Position numbers and translations under genes: made by a program | Notes under the pieces: generated by a model | Database searches by the model: none | What the model was told of the DNA's origin: nothing | The model's input: the letters and a program-made list of their open reading frames with translations, nothing else | Assembly: GCF_026212465.1 (NCBI RefSeq) | Contig: NC_080049.1 | Coordinates: forward strand, 24,190,230-24,254,229 | Length of the DNA stretch: 64,000 nucleotides | Origin: Amaranthus tricolor | Taxonomy: Eukaryota; Streptophyta; Magnoliopsida; Caryophyllales; Amaranthaceae | Direction of reading: 5' to 3' | Shown here: positions 61,675 through 64,000 of the stretch, piece by piece | How the letters are laid out: every line of letters starts with the position of its first letter | How positions within the stretch are numbered: position 1 is the first letter of the stretch

Positions 61675-62040
61675 GTGATTAAGCCATTTAATGTCAGTGT
61701 TTGGTAAATTAGTTAGTTGAAATAGCTAATTGTTATGAATAAGCTATTTTTAAACTTACGTTTCTTTATCGTCTCTAGCCGGGGGATTCTTTTGGTCGCG
61801 CTCTCCTTTATAGGTATGAGTTGTCGCCGTTTTTTCCTCCCGAACCCTGTTTATTGTTTTTCTATGAGCGGGATACACTGGGTAGGATGATGATGATGAA
61901 GCTATTTTTAAACTAATTGCTCCTAGCTATTTGTTCATAATCAATTAATCAAATTGGTTGATAAAACTAGTTGATTAAATCAATTACTTTAAATAGCTAC
62001 TAATTATTAGTTATTAGCTATTTGTCAAATATCTCTTTTA
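61675..62040. mobile_element. MITE interrupted by a LINE tail
   Basis: The outer part contains GTCAGTGTTTGGTAAATTAG...TAGCTAATTG at the left and CTACTAATTATTAG...TAGCTATTTGTCAAATATC at the right, an imperfect inverted arrangement of a small AT-rich MITE. It is split by the LINE insertion at 61757-61898. Confidence 0.45.
61757..61898 (+). mobile_element. 5'-truncated LINE tail with perfect 16-bp TSD
   Basis: 142 bp flanked by the identical 16-mer AAGCTATTTTTAAACT (61741-61756 and 61899-61914). The body matches the 3' end of the LINE at 28690-29255 (GGTATGAGTTGTCGCC, TTTTTTCCTCCC, GAGCGGGATACACTGGG) and ends in a GATGATGATG tail. It is a textbook target-primed insertion, severely 5' truncated, and the perfect duplication suggests it is fairly recent. 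Confidence 0.88.
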
Positions 62041-62856
62041 CGACTCTAATAAGAAAGAAATTCATAGGTTCTTATTAAAACGTTGAAAAATTGCTTTAGA
62101 TATGCTTAATCTTTTGGCTTTTGAAGTATATTAGCTTCCCTTTATTGGTTTAAACTGTAAACACTAGTTTCATGAAACATGCTATAACCTGCTAGTGTTC
62201 AAAACATCAAATTACTTGCTAATGTTTATAAAGCCGAAGGTTTTAACATGGCAGCACACGTGTGTATACGTGACTGTATATTTTTGGAATTTTTATTTTT
62301 GAATTTATTTTTCTTAGTGAAGTTTAGGTTTTTTTTTTTTTTTTTTTTTACAATTTATTCTTATTTATTTTTATCTTGAAATATTTTATTTATTTTTATC
62401 TTGAAATATTTTATTTATTTTTATATCAAATTTACTTTTGCTATTTACTTTAATACCCACTTCCCTATTTGCTCTTTCCGTTTTCGTCACGTCTCCTGAT
62501 TCTAACACTAATCTCAACAAAGAAAATGCACTTCTATTACTTTTTCATGATCTAATCAAATATGGATTATTGATTCTAAAGGATGAATCTCTCGCTGTTA
62601 ATAACTATAACGAAGAAAATCTTGAAAAATCAATTATAATTGTTAATTTCAAAGGATTAAATTTGTGAATTACATTCACTTTGTTTTTATGAATTGAATG
62701 AAAAAGTTCTCAATAATTACTTTTAAACTATCGATAAAAAAAAAAAAACTTTATTTTTTTAAAAGTATAAATATAATTATGAAACTAAATTTTCCTATGT
62801 TAAAAAGATTAGTGAAAGATTGTGAATAAGAAATTTTAATAATATAGCAAGTCTTG
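62041..62856. other. AT-rich spacer with poly(T) and small direct repeats
   Basis: A T run of about 20 lies at 62331-62350. Two copies of TTTATTTATTTTTATCTTGAAATA follow (62364-62411). No gene is recognised. Confidence 0.35.
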
Positions 62857-63035
62857 TATGAGACCGTTTCACCATGAGACCGTTTCACCATGAGACGAGT
62901 TCATACAAGCAGCCCATTAGCAAAAAAATATTAAAAACAATGAATTTTGAATTCTACAAGGAGCATTTTTGTAAAAGACTTTGGGTGACCTAATTGAGGT
63001 CATATATGGTGAGACGATCTCAATAAAAAATTAGT
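62857..63035. mobile_element. GAGACCGTCTCA-type MITE
   Basis: The left end CTTGTATGAGACCGTTTCAC includes a tandem GAGACCGTTTCACCAT repeat (twice), and the right end is GGTGAGACGATCTCAATA; the ends are partly complementary. Decayed relatives appear at 18370, 34290 and 35480 in this window. Confidence 0.5.
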
Positions 63036-63280
63036 GTTAATAATAATATAAACTAATTTTGTGAATTGAATTATTGAATTGTAGAATTATAAAATCACAA
63101 TTTTAATATAAATTAGTTATATTTTTCATAAAAAGCTTTCACATGAAATAGATCGAAGAAATATAACTAGTTTTAATATTTTTTGGGTATGAAACATGCT
63201 TTGGATGATTGAAAAAATCAGCACACCTCTCAAGTCCCCTTTCACTAATCTTTCAAGAAAAGGCCACTAATTTAGTAAGA

Positions 63281-63451
63281 ATGCCTCTTTTGCCCAACAA
63301 CTCCACTCCCCACAAGGCAATTTTGTTATTAAGCATCATCTTTCTTCTTTGTCTTATTCTTCTCTCTTTGAAAATTGTTTTTGACATTCTACTAATACTT
63401 AAATGCTTACATACTGATGATACCTCTGGTGGGTCATCAAATTTATCATGA
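63281..63451 (+). CDS. Small hydrophobic ORF, doubtful
   Basis: ATG at 63281 opens a 56-codon frame (MPLLPNNSTPHK, then about 25 strongly hydrophobic residues, then CLHTDDTSGGSSNLS). It could encode a tiny membrane or secreted peptide. No family is recognised, the surrounding DNA is MITE-rich, and chance is a good explanation. Confidence 0.15.
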   Translation: MPLLPNNSTPHKAILLLSIIFLLCLILLSLKIVFDILLILKCLHTDDTSGGSSNLS

Positions 63452-63498
63452 TTTTTTCATGCTGTCGTACTCACATAAAATAATGTGTTAAATAGTAA

Positions 63499-63735
63499 TC
63501 CCTCCTATTCAATTTAATTGTTTCATTTATCTTTTTCACATTTGTTAAGATAATAATTTATCTTTTAATTTCTTTAATTGTGCATGATTAAAAAAATAAA
63601 AAATTAATATTAATAATCTTTGCATTGAGACGAATGAAATAAGATCTCACTTGAATATATTTTAACTTATAGTTTAAACATAAAATACAAATTAAGAGTG
63701 AAAAGTAAATAGATTAGACAGAAAGAATAGTACGA
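63499..63735. mobile_element. Stowaway-like MITE
   Basis: Begins AATCCCTCCTATTCAATTTAAT and ends ATTAGACAGAAAGAATAGTACG. The interior AAGATCTCACTTGAATATATTTTAACTTA and AAATTAAGAGTGAAAAGTA matches the element at 1360-1592. It is non-coding. Confidence 0.5.
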
Positions 63736-63859
63736 GTAGTTAGCTTAAGTCAAATATATACAATCCATGGGCCCAACTAACTAAATTAATTTAAAGCCTA
63801 GCATACCACAAATGACTAAAACTTTTGCAAATATTTGAATCCTTTTGTTTTTTATAAGT

Positions 63860-64000
63860 AAACCCCATATATATGTATATGTATCATCCCTTAGTGATCA
63901 CAAATTTCTTCTTATCTACTTCCTTTTCTTCACTTCTATACCTAACATTTTCATTTTTCGATCATTTTCTCATAAAAATTTGTAACATTATCAAATCAAT
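63860..64000 (+). promoter_or_regulatory. Possible promoter/leader of a gene beyond the window
   Basis: A TATA-like CCCATATATATG (about 63864-63875) is followed by a CT-rich stretch (TTTCTTCTTATCTACTTCC and so on) running to the end of the window. This resembles a plant core promoter and 5'UTR, but no start codon is included, so this is speculative. Confidence 0.25.

Overview
This window is nuclear DNA of a flowering plant, most likely a eudicot. The support is split genes with GT-AG introns, AT-rich intergenic DNA, telo-box motifs (AAACCCTAA) in 5' leaders and the plant gene families present. No single feature fixes the genus. The abundance of MITEs carrying GAGACCGTCTCA-type ends made me think of Caryophyllales, but I cannot verify that here.

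Five protein-coding loci can be reconstructed exon by exon. They are a cytosolic soluble inorganic pyrophosphatase (+, 3208-5661), a mitochondrial gamma carbonic anhydrase subunit of complex I (+, 8708-15885), a pfkB-family sugar/nucleoside kinase (+, 30045-33905), a CYP71-type cytochrome P450 (-, 34798-38450) and a very large auxilin-like J-domain protein (+, 52256-59838). Four look intact. The P450 carries an apparent 14-nt deletion and frameshift between the K-helix and the PERF motif and is probably a pseudogene or null allele. The genes are unrelated housekeeping or specialised functions, with no sign of a metabolic cluster.

Between the genes lies a layered record of transposons. At 19727-26103 is a structurally complete hAT element with a 13-bp TIR, an 8-bp TSD and a decayed transposase; it is interrupted by a 2.77-kb TG...CA element with a 5-bp TSD, read as a solo LTR. 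At 43008-49552 is a decayed CACTA (TNP2-type) transposase interrupted twice, by another 2.62-kb solo-LTR-like element with a 5-bp TSD and by a 1.35-kb insertion flanked by a 9-bp repeat. Other remnants are a copia reverse transcriptase, a LINE reverse transcriptase inside a gamma-CA intron, three 5'-truncated copies of one LINE family with a (GAT)n tail, a possible SINE, Stowaway-like and hAT-like MITEs, a Micron-like MITE set between (TA)n arrays, and a family of foldback elements with C-rich and G-rich arms.

Region by region: 1-660 FAR1/MULE-like relic; 660-2100 AT-rich spacer with a MITE; 2100-6070 pyrophosphatase; 6071-8142 foldback element, MITE and (TA)n; 8500-16100 gamma-CA; 16200-19700 spacer with a foldback element and tandem repeats; 19719-26111 hAT with nested LTR; 26112-29760 MITEs and a LINE tail; 29840-34160 pfkB kinase; 34798-38590 P450; 38600-52150 repeat-rich spacer with copia relic, SINE and CACTA; 52200-59900 auxilin-like gene; 59900-64000 spacer with MITEs and a LINE tail, and perhaps the leader of a further gene at the extreme right. 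No CRISPR, operon or prokaryotic feature was seen, and I found no convincing new biological system; the most informative material is the nested transposon chronology and the damaged P450.
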